From the NCBI RefSeq assembly GCF_025602895.1, contig NW_026516206.1, positions 558,001 through 622,000 on the forward strand: a stretch of 64,000 nucleotides of DNA, written 5' to 3'. The position numbers were made by a program, and so were the translations under genes. The DNA comes from Polychytrium aggregatum (taxonomy: Eukaryota; Chytridiomycota; Chytridiomycetes; Polychytriales). Position 1 is the stretch's first letter. Every line of letters begins with the position of its first letter. The notes below the pieces were generated by a model. The model was not told the origin of the DNA. It ran no database searches and saw nothing but the letters and a program-made list of their open reading frames with translations. Shown here in pieces: positions 21,106 to 38,473 of this stretch.

Positions 21106-22361
21106 CGACGATCCGACCCACCCCTCGGCTCTGCCCCCATTTCCCGCTGTCGCTCTTGTACTGCTGCCAGTCCTGTCCTGCTGCCAGTCTTGTCTTGTCT
21201 TGTCTTGTCTTGCTTTTGTTGTCTTGTCTTGACCTGTCCTGCCGTGGTGGCGCCTGTGCAGTGGGGCGAGATGATCCCGGGTCCGTGTGCACGTTTCGTT
21301 TCTCCTGGATCGCCTTGAGTGGTGCTGTGACCCAGCAAGGATGCGGAGACGGAACAAAACACATGTCCACCCACATCACCCGCAACCGCACCGGACCGGT
21401 CTGCAAAGAGTCCACGAGGGGAGAGAGAAGCGGACGAGTGGTTCGTTTTGGGAGAGAGATCTGTGAAACTTTACTTTTTTTTTGGGGGGGGGGAAGGAGA
21501 GAGGAGTTGTGTTCCAAGCAAAGTGTACTCAGTGAGAGAGGAAGAAAAAAAGAGAGAGAGAGAGAGAGACAGCAGCTTCAGGCGAGACTGGAGGAGAGGT
21601 TGGGGAGACGAGATGGCGGCCGAAAACGAGGGGTGTGAGAAAGCATGGATATGAGGCTTGTAGCAGCCGCCACCAGGAAGAGAGAGGAAGGAAGTGGGTG
21701 CTTCGAGAGCAAAAGGAAAGATTTGGTGGACTCCGTCGTGGGAGCCGGGAAGAGGGACGGGGGCCATGCTGCCAGGCCGGGTCCAGTCGGGATCAACGAT
21801 CAGTGCGTCCTGCTGCCTGGTTCTTGCCAGGGAAGGATCACGCAAAGCATCGCTCCTGGCAGGACCCAGCTGTGGTTGGCCTGGCCCAACCCAATCTGGG
21901 ATGTATCAGAAAACCAGGAAGCTTGTCTAGAGAATGAAATGGAGGAAGGGGTGATATAAGAAAGAGTGGAAGAAAAAGAAGGGGGTGGTGAAAGAAATAA
22001 CCCGAGGAGGCAAGTAGTGAGCCCATTTAGGGGGTAGAGAGAAATCGACGACGCCGAGGCTACGCGATGATAAAGGGTGAAGAGGAAGGAAAAAAAGTGT
22101 CCGAAACGAAGCAGCACAGGATGCTGTTCCTGAGCAGCTCCATCGCCAAGTGGTGTGCACGGTGGTATTTTGATGACTCGCTTCAATATTTCGCCACGTT
22201 ATTGGGAAGAGGAGTTCATTTCAGAAAGAGGGGAGGGGAGAGGGGAAGGGAAGGGGGGGGAGAGCTTTCAGGCTGATGCAACTGAGGGAGCTGTAGAGAA
22301 GGGTGTGGGGTCGCCACCAGCAAGCCGAGCGAGCAGTTGTCGTGAGAGCCATCGAGGAGCA
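21106..22361. other. Convergent intergenic region, simple-repeat rich
   Basis: Between the 3' ends of the CFAP184-like gene and the APSES gene. Holds (TGTCT)n near 21190-21240, a T-run plus G-run at 21474-21491 and (AG)n at 21551-21569. No gene recognised. Confidence 0.5.
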
Positions 22362-23956
22362 TCACCGCTTGACGTACTTCTCAGGATTGCCGCTGAAGAG
22401 CACATCCAAATAAGGCTTGAGGCATGGGTTCTCGGCGAGGATGTATCGCAGAAAGCCCACAGCTTTGCTTATTGGAATCCTGGGGGGGGGGCGGGAGTGT
22501 AAGACAAGGAGATAAGGAAGGATATATGCATCAGGAACACGCAGCATACAGCACAATTGAGAGAGACGGAGGCCGTTTGGCTCGCAATTACATTGGCTTT
22601 ATCCTGCAAGCGCAGACACAGCAGCCCGTTTCCCCCTGTCTTCACACTGTCTGGGGCAGTAGTAAAGTGGGAGACCGGCAGCACATCGACGTGTGCTTAC
22701 CATACACCTTGGTGGCTCGCTGAGCCATGTCGAATGACTTGACGGTCTTCGATTTTCTTCAAGGCCGAATCTCGCTTTCCACGACTAAAGTGCTGATTTC
22801 CAAACGAGATGGATCGATGGGGGTTGGTTGGTTGGTGGCAGAGATGGCCGGAGAAGAAGATGAAGCCAAACAAGAAGCCAAACAAGAAGCCAAAGAAGAG
22901 GAAGCAAAAGCGAGATGGGCGGAGAAGAAACCAAACGAGAAACTAGGAGTGAGCGAGGGTTACAAGCGTCACAATGTCTATGAGGTCCAGGCAGATCCTC
23001 TGCTTGTCAAAGATACCGCCTCCCCTCTGACGAGACATCGGGACAACAACGGCCAACTGCGCGATCGAGAGCCGTACCAGTTTTGCTAGGTTCAGGAGCT
23101 TTGTCCCATTGATGTAGTCATTTTCCATCATTCTTCCGACCGGATTCCAGGCCGTCGATGTTCCTTCAAACATTTGCAGATACATATTAAAGTAGCTTGG
23201 ATCGGTGATGCCGGCTTCGAGGAATTTACTCATGGTGAGAAAGGTGCAATCGTGTGGGATATTACTTTGTGGAGACGAGACTGGAGTGGTGAGGGATGCC
23301 ATCGGAAGAGGCAAGGGGAAGATCGTTGGTGTGGGAGCGCTGTGCAGACTGGGAGAGGGCGGATAGTAGTCCGGGGCCGGTTCATCGTCGGGGTACGGAG
23401 GAGACTGCGATAGCGTCTGGGACGAGCACGAGGGGTAGAGAGGTGGGACTGATGGAGGGTCTTCGGGGTACGGCGGCGGCGGCTCGTAAGAAATAGAAGG
23501 CCGGAATGGATCGCGCGTGTAGACAATGTTTAGCTCGTAATTGGCGGAGGTCAAGCCCAGCTGGCTGATGAGACTGGCGACGGTTGCGCCGGCGAATGAT
23601 GGCGTGGTTTGGAGGTGGGTTCTGTTGCCCAGCACCGAATAGAACCAGGCAGGGTCAATCGACTGGTGGTTGATGGCCAAGCAGGCCTCGACCCAGTACT
23701 TGTGGATCAGGTACTCCTGGAGGGTCCATCGCTGCGGAATGCGGCGATGCGCCTCCCTGGGCGAATGGTGGCTGAAGGACTCTGCCAACTTGTCGCGGTC
23801 ATGATCGAGGACCTCGATGCACGATGAGTACTGGCTGTCCGCGGCCGTGGCCGTGGCGATGGAAAGGGATCCTTGAGGGCTCTGGTCGTCCATATCAGGA
23901 CAGGAAGAGTCTATGGCCATATCTTCATCTGGAGACTTGGTGAGGGCCATTTGCAT

Positions 23957-23996
<40 letters not shown>

Positions 23997-24868
23997 TCGT
24001 CGCCATCGTCGTAGAACGACCAAATCCGACTCTCCATGTTCTGTTGCTCATCCTGGAGATCGCCTGGGGCGGGTGCGACCGAGGCATTCGCATTGGCATG
24101 GGCATGGGCATGGGCATGAGTGTGGGTGTGGGTACGGGTATGGACGTAGGTACTGATCTGTGAGTAGGCCGGAGGAGATATCTCGGAGGGGACATAGGGG
24201 ACACAGGGGTCGGGCTGGGCATTGGGCTGGGCATTGGGTTGGGAGATGGGTTCGGAGTCGAGCTGAAGGACAAAACGCGAGTCGAGCGACTGGCGGGATC
24301 GCTGGTACGACTCTGAACGGGGGTATTTCCAGCGCGTGGTATTGATACGGAAGGGAGGACCCAGCGGGCCGGTACAGAGAATATGAGAATAGGCTCGCGG
24401 ACCATTGGCGCATCTCGATCAAGACCATCAGGGACGGGGCGGGGTCAAAGAGCGAGCTGGAAGGCGGGGGTCTGGTGAGGGTGATTGGGGGAGCATGGGA
24501 CGCGCAGGAGCGGGATCCGGCGAAGGGCGAGGCGAGTTCCCCTCAGCCCCGAAAAGCGAGGCGGAAGAGCACGCGGTTGATGGATATGAGAGTGATATGG
24601 GCGGGCTCGGGACGGATGTACAGGACGGCAGTAAGGACGTACCGGCGGCGCTGATGGCAGATAATTCAGCGATATCGTCGTCGTCGCTGTCGGACTGGGT
24701 ATCGTCCTCGTCGAGCTCCTGGTGCCAGGACGAGGGGGTGTAAGGGGTCTTTGAATCCAAAAGCGAATGCTGCAGAGCAGACACGGGGATTTTGCGACGG
24801 GAAATGGATATGGAGACTGTAAAGTCGAACTTGGAGCGTTGCGAGGACGCTTTGCAGAATTTGGGCAT
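22362..24868 (-). CDS. APSES-type DNA-binding protein with C-terminal APSES domain
   Basis: Four exons with matching phases (1, 0, 2): 24868-24643, 24312-23078, 22792-22701, 22479-22362; 556 aa. The APSES/KilA-N fold is assembled across three exons: ENDYINGTKLLNLAKL, then SRGKRDSALKKIEDRQVI with RHGSASHQGVW, then IPISKAVGFLRY. These match the family NGTKLLNVAG, RGRRDGILK, and LKGVWIPFERA blocks. APSES proteins are fungal transcription regulators of development and cell cycle. Here the domain is C-terminal, after a ~390-residue disordered region with a Gln/Asn-Pro repeat, a His/Ala-rich run (HAHAHAHANANA), a run of about 12 Asp coded by GTC/GAC repeats (23957-23993) and a Pro/Tyr-rich stretch. 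Most APSES factors have the domain near the N-terminus; a C-terminal position recalls Xbp1-like proteins. No ankyrin repeats are present. The ATG at 24868 opens a Ser-rich exon; it is the first Met in that frame. Confidence 0.85.
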
Positions 24869-27431
24869 TTTTTGGAGCAGGACCGAGGGGGGGTGAGGCG
24901 AGCCGGGAGGCTAGAGAAGCAGCCAGGCGGCACTGGGCGGCGCCGGGAGGAGGCGGGAAAGGCGGAGGGAGGGAAGAGGAAGGGATGGTGTGGCGATCAG
25001 AGACCACGGGCGGGTATGATGGAGACAGAGGCACCGCAGAGACAGGCGCTGGATCGAACGAGAGCGCCTGGGAGGACACGACTGCTTGGACCGAACGAGC
25101 AAGTCTGAGAGAGCACGGCCACTCAGCAGCAGCAGTTTGCCTTTGGAGCCGCGGATCAGAAGCCTGGCCAGAGCCTGGGGGGGAGCAACAAGCGACGAGG
25201 AGCAAAGTGCACACGGGCGAGCAGGCGCTGAGTGTGGCTGCCTTTTCAGCGCTTGTTTGCGCAGGTGAGACGAAGATAATTCTTATGCATGTCCTTCTCG
25301 GGCGGGGCTTGTTCGGCAGCGCCGATGCACCAGGGGAGGACGAGTGCTGCGCGAGGGATGCAGCCGCCGATTGGTGGGCAAAGGACAAGATGCCGCCGGG
25401 CGGGGGTTGGAGATGCAGCCAGGGCGAGAGGCAGGTTGATGATGAGGGGGGCAGTGGTGCAGCCGGGCGTGGTGCCAAGCAGGCTCTCAGCAGACATCCA
25501 CCTGCGCTGGCGATACAAGACACAGTAGGCCGGCCGCGCTGTTTCTATGCTTCCCCCCCTGTCTTTCTCGTTTGTCCTGGCGCCAAGGGGAGCCATGCAG
25601 CAGATGTGGCAGGTGTGGCAAATGGAGCAAATGCAGCAAATGCAGCAAATGCAACAAGCGCGGATGCACAGCGGGCGAGTGGGTGTCGGGCGTGCAACGC
25701 GACCGGGCGAGAAAATGCATTAGGTTGTGTCGCAATGGCCGGGCAATGACCATGGGTGCGGCGCAGGGCGCTGGTGCGTGGTGGCATATCGGGAGTGCAT
25801 GTCGAGAGTGCATGTCGAGAGTGCATCGAGACCACGGCGGTGGCGGCGACCAGAGCCACCGATGATCGATACCCTGGAGATGGCAAAAGCCGTCGCGGTC
25901 CTGCCGAGGGGGAGGGAAGGGGCAGGTCGCTGCAGACGGCGCTGGTATCGTGTCGGGTGACCATCGGGCGACTGTGGTGCTGGTGCTGGCAAGCAAATGG
26001 TTGGCGGATGGCAGGCGGATGGCAAACGAATGGCAGGCGAATGGCTGGTGTCGTCGATCGGCATTGGTGGTTTTGGTGGTGGACGGTCGCATCGGCATTG
26101 GTGTTGGGGTGTTGTCCATGCCACGATGGTACCGCAACGGCGCTGGCCGCCCACCATGCACGTTCGCAGCGAGACTTGGGCGGTGTCGCCTACTGGCGGC
26201 CGCATGCCGGCACAAGTCTCGTTGGTGCTGCTGCTGGTGCTGCTGCTGGTGCTGCTGCTGCAGGAGGTCGCTGCAGCAATGCGGTGCAAGCGCTGGCTGT
26301 CCGATCGGCTTTGTCGATGCATTAACGACTTGACTGGCCAGCGCATCGACACGCCCTTGTCAGGCCCGATCGAAACTGCTGACTCTGCGTCGTCTCGGCG
26401 GCTGCGGCGCGGCCTTTCCCGTCTCCTGCCTCCCCCTCCCTCTCTTCTTGGGGCTGTGCGGGTCGGGTGGAACGGCAGGGCGATCCGCGTCCATGTTTGG
26501 TCCCGCTGGGTGGGGGTGCCGGCCGCCATGGTGTCGTCGCGGCTGTGTCCAGATTCGCCCCTTGGTGCTCGGCCTGCCCGGATGAATTCCCTCTGCGGTG
26601 ACTCACATTCGAGGCCGTGTCTGCGGCTGCCCGTTGTCGCCTCCGTTCCTGTTCTTGTTCCTGTTCCTGTTCCTGTTCCTGTCGGTCTCGTTGCAGGGAT
26701 GCTGGCTTGTGGCTCTGGCTCATGCCGGCCCTGTGGGTCTGCCACTGCCACTGCTGCTGCTGCTGCTGCTGCTGGTGCCGGTGCTGGCCCTGATCTTGTG
26801 AGTCCTGTGGATGCTGTTGGCCATGACGCCCCATGCGATTCCCTGGTCTCTGGCGTCTCGATTCTGTTGCCACCAGATCTGCCCAGTATCCTCAGCGCCA
26901 CATTCCACATGTCCAGCAGCCTCCCGACGGTCCTGCTCTATCCTGCCTCGATGGCGGGCGCTGTCGGGGGCTCACTTCCACGAGGACTCCGTATCCGGCG
27001 CCGCTCTCTGACGGGCGGAATGGCCATTGTCCCCGTGCTGTTCCAGCATCGGCGACCCAACTCCATGCCATTCTGGCACCGGCGACTCAGATCCGTGGCA
27101 TCGCCATGCAGCCTCCTGGCATCGGGCACTGGCATCGGGCACGTCGCTGGCTCGCAGACTCGGCGCTGCTTTCGTATTGGGTCCATTTGCATGTGAATGC
27201 TCCTCATGAGCGGATGGTTGGTCCGGGTATTCTCCACGGCCATTTCTCCAGCCGCCTTTCCTCCAATCCGGCGCCGCGTTGCCCTGCCCACCAACATCCT
27301 CCTGATCTTCCCTCCCCCCCCCGGCCAGCATCGTCGTGCATCCCGCTCCGACTCTCTCAGCTCCGACCTCACTGGCAATCTCTCTGGCCGTTCTGTCTCG
27401 CTCCCACCTGCTGCCATTCCTGCCTGCTGCA
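24869..27431. other. Long divergent intergenic region, no confident gene
   Basis: A 2.5-kb spacer between the start codons of the APSES gene (minus) and PEX5 (plus). It is packed with short repeats: GCAAAT-type at 25619-25662, CTGCTGGTG at 26225-26262, GTTCCT at 26645-26683, CTG at 26748-26775. Long ORFs exist on both strands (for example 25720-26910 minus, 25997-27196 plus), but their translations are low-complexity and show no family resemblance. A poly-Gln-containing frame at 26322-26873 (minus) is the only one that might be real. Confidence 0.45.
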
Positions 27432-30232
27432 ATGTCGTTTCGCGATATGATCGGCGCCGGTGGCGAGTGCTCTGCCAATGGCAACTCGCTCGCAAAGCTG
27501 TCCAACCATCTTCAGGCTCCCAGCAGCAGTGTAAGATTGAGACTCTTGCGAAGGACCGCCAACGACGATGGGCTAAGCTTGGTTGAGCCGAATTGAGTGA
27601 TGTGGGTCTGTGGCTCTGGCTCTGGCTCTGGCTCTGGCTAAAACTAAAATGGCTGTCGTCCTCGATTCCTCGTCCGCAGTCCTTTCGTGCACCTCCGAGT
27701 CTCATCAACGCCGAAGAATATCTCCAAGTGAGTTCCTTTCCTATCCCCCATCGTACCCTCCATGATCGCCGATGCCATCCAAGCATCCCACTATCCAAGC
27801 ATCCCACTATCCAAGCATCCCACTATCCAAGCATCCCATCACCCATTCCCATCACCATTCCCATCACTGGCATTCCTGCACTCCAATTCGTCCTGCGGCC
27901 CCTTCTGTACTGTCCCATGGCACCTAATGGTATTCGACTCTCTGCCGGCTCCACGCCTGCTGCTGCCGGATCTTTCCGATCAAACAGAATCCTCTGAACA
28001 GACCCCCGCGTGAAGGTGTCTTCGATCCAGCCGAGGTAGAGCCACCGAATCTATCTGCGCATTTGCCTATGGGAGCCTCACTCGATTGCGCTGCTGCATC
28101 ACCGTTTGCCCATGCGTTCTGAAAACTGCCTCGACTGAAATGCTCCTGCTCATGTCCGCCGCCCTCGCTCTCATGTCGTAGTTTACTCGGGATTTTCTCG
28201 GCTCCTCCCGCCCTGGTGCCCCGCGGCTCGCAGGTCCCAGAGAGCCCTTCCAGCTCGACGCCGTCCATCGAGAGCTGGAGCGCACTCTGGACCGAGAGCG
28301 ACCAGTGGAACCCTCTGGTACGATCGATTTGACTCGCAGCCGCCAGCATGCTGCCCCCATATGCGCCGCTCAGGCTCTCTGTCGTCGTGGCTGCTGACAT
28401 GTAGGCTCCTCGGACCGCTTTCAATGTCCTATCTAGCCTCTGGCTGGGCCTCCGAATTCAACCGCTTCAAGGGCAAGCACGTTCCAGCTGCATCCCAGTT
28501 CGATCCACATTTCGAAACAGCCTTCCAGCAGGCTGCCCTCGCCTCTTCGAGTATTCAGGTCCGCGAGTCGCAATCCGGGCCGATCGTGGACGATGCCGCC
28601 CAGAGGGCCTTTGACCAGGTTTTCGAGCAAGTCTCGCAGCAGCACGCCGTCGACTGGACCCAGGAGTTCCAGGCCGCGCATTCGACTGCTGCTTTGCTGC
28701 AGAACGAGTCGAGCGTGGCGTGGGCCGACGAGTTTGCAGCGCACACAAGCCAACCCTTTGCCGGCTCTGCGGACGAGCAGCAGCTCAACGAATCTTTCGA
28801 AAAGGTCTGGCAGAATATCAAGGACCAGATGCCGCTCCGAGGCGACGGCCTGGGCACAGACTTTGTCGATCCGTCGTGGGAGGACGAGTTTCTCGGAAAC
28901 AACTCGACGTGGCCGGTGCAAGACTTTAACGACGTCAAGTCGATACCATATCAGTTTGAGAGCGACAACCCTTTCCTCAACCACCCGGATCCGTTCTCGG
29001 AGGCTCTGCGGCTCTACAACGAAGGCGGAAATCTGTCGGATGCCGTCCTGGCGCTCGAGGCTGTCGTCCAGAAGCAGATCGACCACAGCGAAGCGTGGAT
29101 GCTGCTTGGTCAGATCCAGGCCGAGACTGAGCGGGAGATTCCTGCGATCGCAGCGCTGCAAAAGTGTCTCGAAATCGATCCCAGCAATGCCGATGCCCTG
29201 CTGGTAAGTGCTGGTGCAGTGTGCGGGCGGGACGGCGCCTGTTTATCCGTGCCTATGCACTATCGGATCGGCATCCTGAGTAGTAGCGAAGCGCCGACAG
29301 GCTGGAGCAATCCGTCAGACACTATTCCTGTCGACCGGGGCACTGCTGGGGAGCATGTCCGTTAGCCAGATCGGGCCGCCCTACTGCCTGAGACGCTCGG
29401 TCCTCGTAGTGGGCTCGTGCATTGAACTCGTACCATGGATGGGAGCCACAGATTGCGTGATGTTGGTCTGTATTCCTGCTCGAGAAAGCGCGTATTCAAC
29501 TGCCATTGCCGTTTTCCACCCCCTCCCTCCAAGGCTCTGGCTGTCAACTACACCAACGAAGGCATGAACAACGAATCGTATCTGACCCTCGAGCGTTGGG
29601 TCCAGACAGCATATCCAACGCTGGCGTCCTGGCGTGAGTCTCGGCTGTCGCCATTCTTCTCCGAGAACGATGTGCGCCAGCACGTCATGACGCTCTACCT
29701 CGAGGCAGCACAAAAGGGCCCGTCGGCGGGCATGCAGCGCGACGGCAAGACGAGCACCAACGGACAGATCGATGCCGATGTGCAGGTCGGGCTCGGGGTG
29801 CTCTGCTACAACCTCGGCGAGTTTGACAAGGCCATCGACTGCTTCACGTCCGCGCTGTCGGTGCAGCCAGACAACTACCGGCTCTGGAACCGGCTGGGCG
29901 CCACGCTGGCCAACTCGGGAAAGAGCGAGCAGGCAATCGAGGCCTACCACCGGGCGCTTCAGATCAAGCCGACGTTTGTGCGGGCGCACTACAACCTCGG
30001 CATCAGCTGCATCAACATTGGCTGCTACAAGGAGGCCGCAGAGCACCTGCTGGGAGTGTTGCATATGCAGCACTCGGGCGTGCTCCAGGGCCGGCATGCC
30101 GACGACTGGGGAGGGCAGAGCGTCTGGGAGACGTTGCGCCGCGTCTTTACGTTGATGCACCGGGAGGATCTGGTCCAGAAGGCATTTGACCAGCCCGACC
30201 TGGCGCTGTTCCGCGGCGAGTTTGAGTTTTAG
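27432..30232 (+). CDS. PEX5: PEX5, peroxisomal targeting signal 1 receptor
   Basis: Exons: 27432-27530, 27680-27727, 27988 onward (3' end uncertain, up to about 28110), about 28233-28317, 28437-29203, 29534-30232. It begins MSFRDMIGAGGECS, with the conserved N-terminal Cys used for monoubiquitination and receptor recycling, then NSLAKLSNH. Four W-x3-F motifs, which bind PEX14/PEX13, are visible: WASEF, WTQEF, WADEF, WEDEF. From about 29000 the TPR domain follows (AWMLLGQIQAETE, LWNRLGATLANSGK, VRAHYNLGISCINIG), which binds PTS1 SKL-type C-termini. The receptor shuttles between cytosol and peroxisome. The ending LFRGEFEF is typical. The exon 3/4 junction has several phase-compatible solutions, so about 30-50 residues before the first W-x3-F motif are not settled. 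Introns 1 and 2 contain minisatellites (27606-27638, 27779-27840). Confidence 0.93.
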
Positions 30233-31215
30233 GCTCCGGCGTCGTGGGCGATCAGCGTGATGAGCACCTTGTAGTTGCCGAGTTTTGCTTCTTTTATTTT
30301 ATTTTATTTTATTTTATTTTTGAAACATGCTGAACTAAGTTCGGGAGCCCAGTCGAATCTGTTGAATCGGTCCGGCAGCAGCGGTCGCAGACACAAAACG
30401 GAATGTCGGCCCACGCCGACCCAGACACCCGTGAGGCTCGGTCGGCACCAATGCGTGGCGCAGGATCGGAATCACGTGTCAGAGTTCCGCCTGGCGAGAC
30501 GCGCGTGCTCGTGAAGGGCAGCGCGAGTCGACACAAACAATGCTGCGGACAGCGCGATTGGTGCTATGAATAGGAAGCCTGGTGCGACGGCGGTGTGACG
30601 GCGGGAGCAGGATTGTGTGGACGGCAAGGGGGCAGCAAGGGCCGCGTTGTGTGGTGTGTCCGGTGTGCGTTGAGCTGTGCTGCACTGTGTCGGAGCGTGC
30701 CGTCGCACTGTGTGAATTGCACTACCTTACAGCCACATACTGTCGCTCGTGCCGAGTGGCGTGTCCCACCCGCGCGCCTCCACAAGCAGACACACAGCAC
30801 ACAGTCGCAAGCTGTAGCTCAGTCGCACCCAAGCGCTGTCCCACACTTGCGCCAGTCCCGTGCGACACTGGTGCGACACGTCCGGCGCCCGTGTTACCGC
30901 CGCATGCTGTATGTCCCGCCGCAGTGTGCGTGTGTGCGCGCACAGAACTGCCGCACAGAACCCCCCACACCTGCCCTGCCCACAGGCCTTGGCCAGGCGC
31001 TTGCACCCATCCTCGCCGACACCCGCCAGCCAGCCCATCTCCTCCTTTGCCTCCGTCTCCTCTCCCGGGGAAGCCGACCGACGACCGACGACGATATCGA
31101 CGGCGCCTGCCTGGCCCTCTGCCCTCCAGCCAGTCGCCCGCTTCTGCCTCCTGCTGCCCGTCGCCCGATCGCCTTGCCCGGCCACCACGTCCCTGCCGCC
31201 TTCCACCCGCCGGCC
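30233..31215. other. Spacer PEX5 / DYRK kinase
   Basis: Contains the PEX5 3' flank with a TTTTA pentamer repeat (30292-30320), then a GTG/CAC-rich GC region leading to the kinase. No gene or TATA box recognised. Confidence 0.45.
30292..30320. repeat. Pentamer repeat (TTTTA)n
   Basis: About five and a half perfect copies; striking in a GC-rich genome and 60 bp after the PEX5 stop. Confidence 0.9.
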
Positions 31216-36413
<5,198 letters not shown>

Positions 36414-37576
36414 GGCTCGCCAGGATCGGAGATCATTCCATTCGCCTTCGAAACAGCGGCATGGGCCCGGGCGCCATCTGCTCCTCAACTTTCCGCCCCC
36501 CCCCCTTCCCATCGCTCCGCTCATCGCACTCCTCCTCTCCTGCCGTTTCTTTCAAGCCCTGCTTTGAATCCCTCTTCATTCTCGACTTCTGATCTGTTAA
36601 CTCACACGCACCTCTCTCTCTCCGACTTTAGACAGTAACTCCTAGTTTTGACTCCTACTTTCTTCCTCTCCTGGGCCTGTGACGGCGAAAGACCCCCCTG
36701 GACTGCCTTTTTTTCCCCCCATGTTCACCAGGCTACAAAACAGAGCTGTCTTTCTCGCCCTCTCGCATCCGAATAGTTGCTGGCTCCTTCCTCTCTCCCT
36801 CCTCTCTTTGTTTTCCTCCAGGTCTCTCCGTCGCCGCCTCTGCCCATGCCGCCGTCTCGAGTGGATGCGAGCCGCTTCGGAAGCTAACGGGAGAGGCACA
36901 CAGCCTCGACGGCCCCATCCAGTAGCTATCTGGAGACAGACTACTCCCCTCAACCAAGCTTGACTCCAAGGGCTTCATACTGCTTCCCACCCACCCCGGA
37001 ACCTTAAACCAACCATTTCTCTCTCTCTGCCTCCCTTTCGCTGCTTGCTCCTCTGCCCCACACCATCACCAAGCATCTGCCGCGACTGCACCTGTTGCCC
37101 ACCACCCAAATGACTTCATGAATTCGTAACCAGATCGACGGCGCTCCACCAGAAATGAAGTGCGCAATCCCCCCCTCGCTCTGGATACGCCGTTCCCGAA
37201 ACTGAACCGGGATGCTCTGTATTTGAGGCCAATGGCCGCTTTGTTTTCTGGACCTTGAAATAGCACCCTCAATGCTCAATGCGATTCTGTGCTTGGTAGA
37301 GTGCCGAGTTCATGGCCGCTCGTGGTCATCTGCAAAATCACACTCGCTTCATCGGTTCCATCCCAACCAGGACTCCCGATAGTTCTTCAGCCTGCGTCGT
37401 CGGAGGAGTGTTGTGTTGAGGCACTGTCGTGAGTGTCGGCTCGACGCTATACACATACCATGCGGGATCCGGCGCTCCTCTCGGATCGATCTGCTCCAAT
37501 ATGCCTCCGTTCATCTTTTCGACATCCATTCCCCCCCCCATTTTCTTTCAAATTCCATTCACATAACGGCTACAAC
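36414..37576. other. Convergent intergenic region DYRK / rhodanese
   Basis: Pyrimidine-rich after the DYRK stop, containing C-runs at 36499-36506 and 37532-37540. A frame on the minus strand at 37338-37541 includes NGGILEQIDPRGAPDP, which resembles the GGIL-W end of rhodanese domains (see findings). Otherwise no gene seen. Confidence 0.45.
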
Positions 37577-38473
37577 TTACAACTGGTATCCGTGCTCTTT
37601 GGCGATGCCCACAGCGGCGGTAGACCGCACCCCGCTGCGACAGTAAAACACGACGAGCTGGTCCTTCTCAGGCTTGTTGAAACCATAGAGGGTATGGAAG
37701 GTCTGGGCCGGCATCTCCAGGGCCTCGTTCAAATCACCGACTGCGGAAACCGTCCGGGTTGTTGGGAGAGGAGATTCGTCAGAGGGCAAAGGCGTCGTTC
37801 GTGCCAAAGAGCAGGATATGACGATGGCTCGCAAAGTCGAGACAGATCTTGCCACCAGCCCGCGGCAGAACGACCAGGAACTCTGTCGTTGCCGCGTGGG
37901 GCTCAATAGGAATTGCAGGTGCCGCTTACCAGGGATGTGCATTGCAGTCGGGATTCGTCCCTCGATGACCTCATAGGGCTCGCGAACATCGATCAAGATA
38001 TAGTTCTGCGATTCGCACGGAGCAGATGTTGTGTTGCCGCCGAAGTCGGCATCGGCATCGGCATCGGCATCGGCATCGGCATCGGCATCGGCATCGGCAT
38101 CGGCATCGGCATCGACATCGACATCGAAGGACAGGATCCAAGAGGTTAAAACCCTTGCAGACGCAGTCTTCATTTGCAAAACCCGCTACGATTGCCTGTC
38201 GGCTGCCCTGACCTGCTTTCCAGACTTTTCGGCGTCGGCGATGAGCCCTTCAAGCTCGTGTGTGGTGATGATCCCGGCATCTTGGCCGGATTTTGTGGAG
38301 AGGAGCCGGGTGGACGCACTGGCCGCCCAGCGATTCGGGGTGGCCGTCCTGAAAAAGACAGCAAGCTGCTGCCCGTAGCAACCGCAGCAGTTACGGAGCT
38401 GGGATGGCAGCAGCCGGGGCTGGGCGATGGACGAAGCCGATGCAAGGGCCAGACGGCCGTGGCGCACGGCCAT
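37577..38473 (-). CDS. Mitochondrial rhodanese-domain sulfurtransferase
   Basis: Three exons, 38473-38213, 38005-37930, 37740-37577, phases 0 and 1 closing; 166 aa. Residues 1-60 are rich in Arg/Ala/Ser with no acids, a good mitochondrial presequence. The rhodanese domain follows: ITTHELEGLIA, NYILIDVREPYEVIEGRIPTA, and the active-site loop FYCRSGVRSTAA with the catalytic Cys at about residue 146. These enzymes carry sulfane sulfur as a Cys persulfide (thiosulfate sulfurtransferase or related). The open frame stops at GYQL, right after the helix that follows the active loop, so the usual last ~20 residues (Y-x-GG/GS-W) are missing or lie in another exon. Intron 1 is largely filled by a hexamer repeat. 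Confidence 0.85.
38048..38126. repeat. Hexamer minisatellite (GGCATC)n in rhodanese intron 1
   Basis: About twelve nearly perfect copies with the last two drifting to GACATC. Because the unit is 6 bp it leaves a frame open across it, producing Asp-Ala repeats in silico, but it sits between a good donor (38212) and acceptor (38006). Confidence 0.9.

Noticed and set aside
22943-23077. Unspliced end of the APSES ORF (RLSIAQLAVVV onward)
   Set aside because: It breaks the APSES domain, while splicing to 22792 and 22479 restores the domain with correct phases.
25720-27196. Long overlapping ORFs (396 aa minus, 399 aa plus)
   Set aside because: Low-complexity translations in several frames over a repeat-rich GC region; no motif, no splice pattern, no protein-like composition.
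37577-38179. Single 200-aa ORF with (Asp-Ala)n through the rhodanese gene
   Set aside because: The Asp-Ala run is the hexamer repeat of intron 1; splicing 38213 to 38005 gives a proper presequence plus domain.
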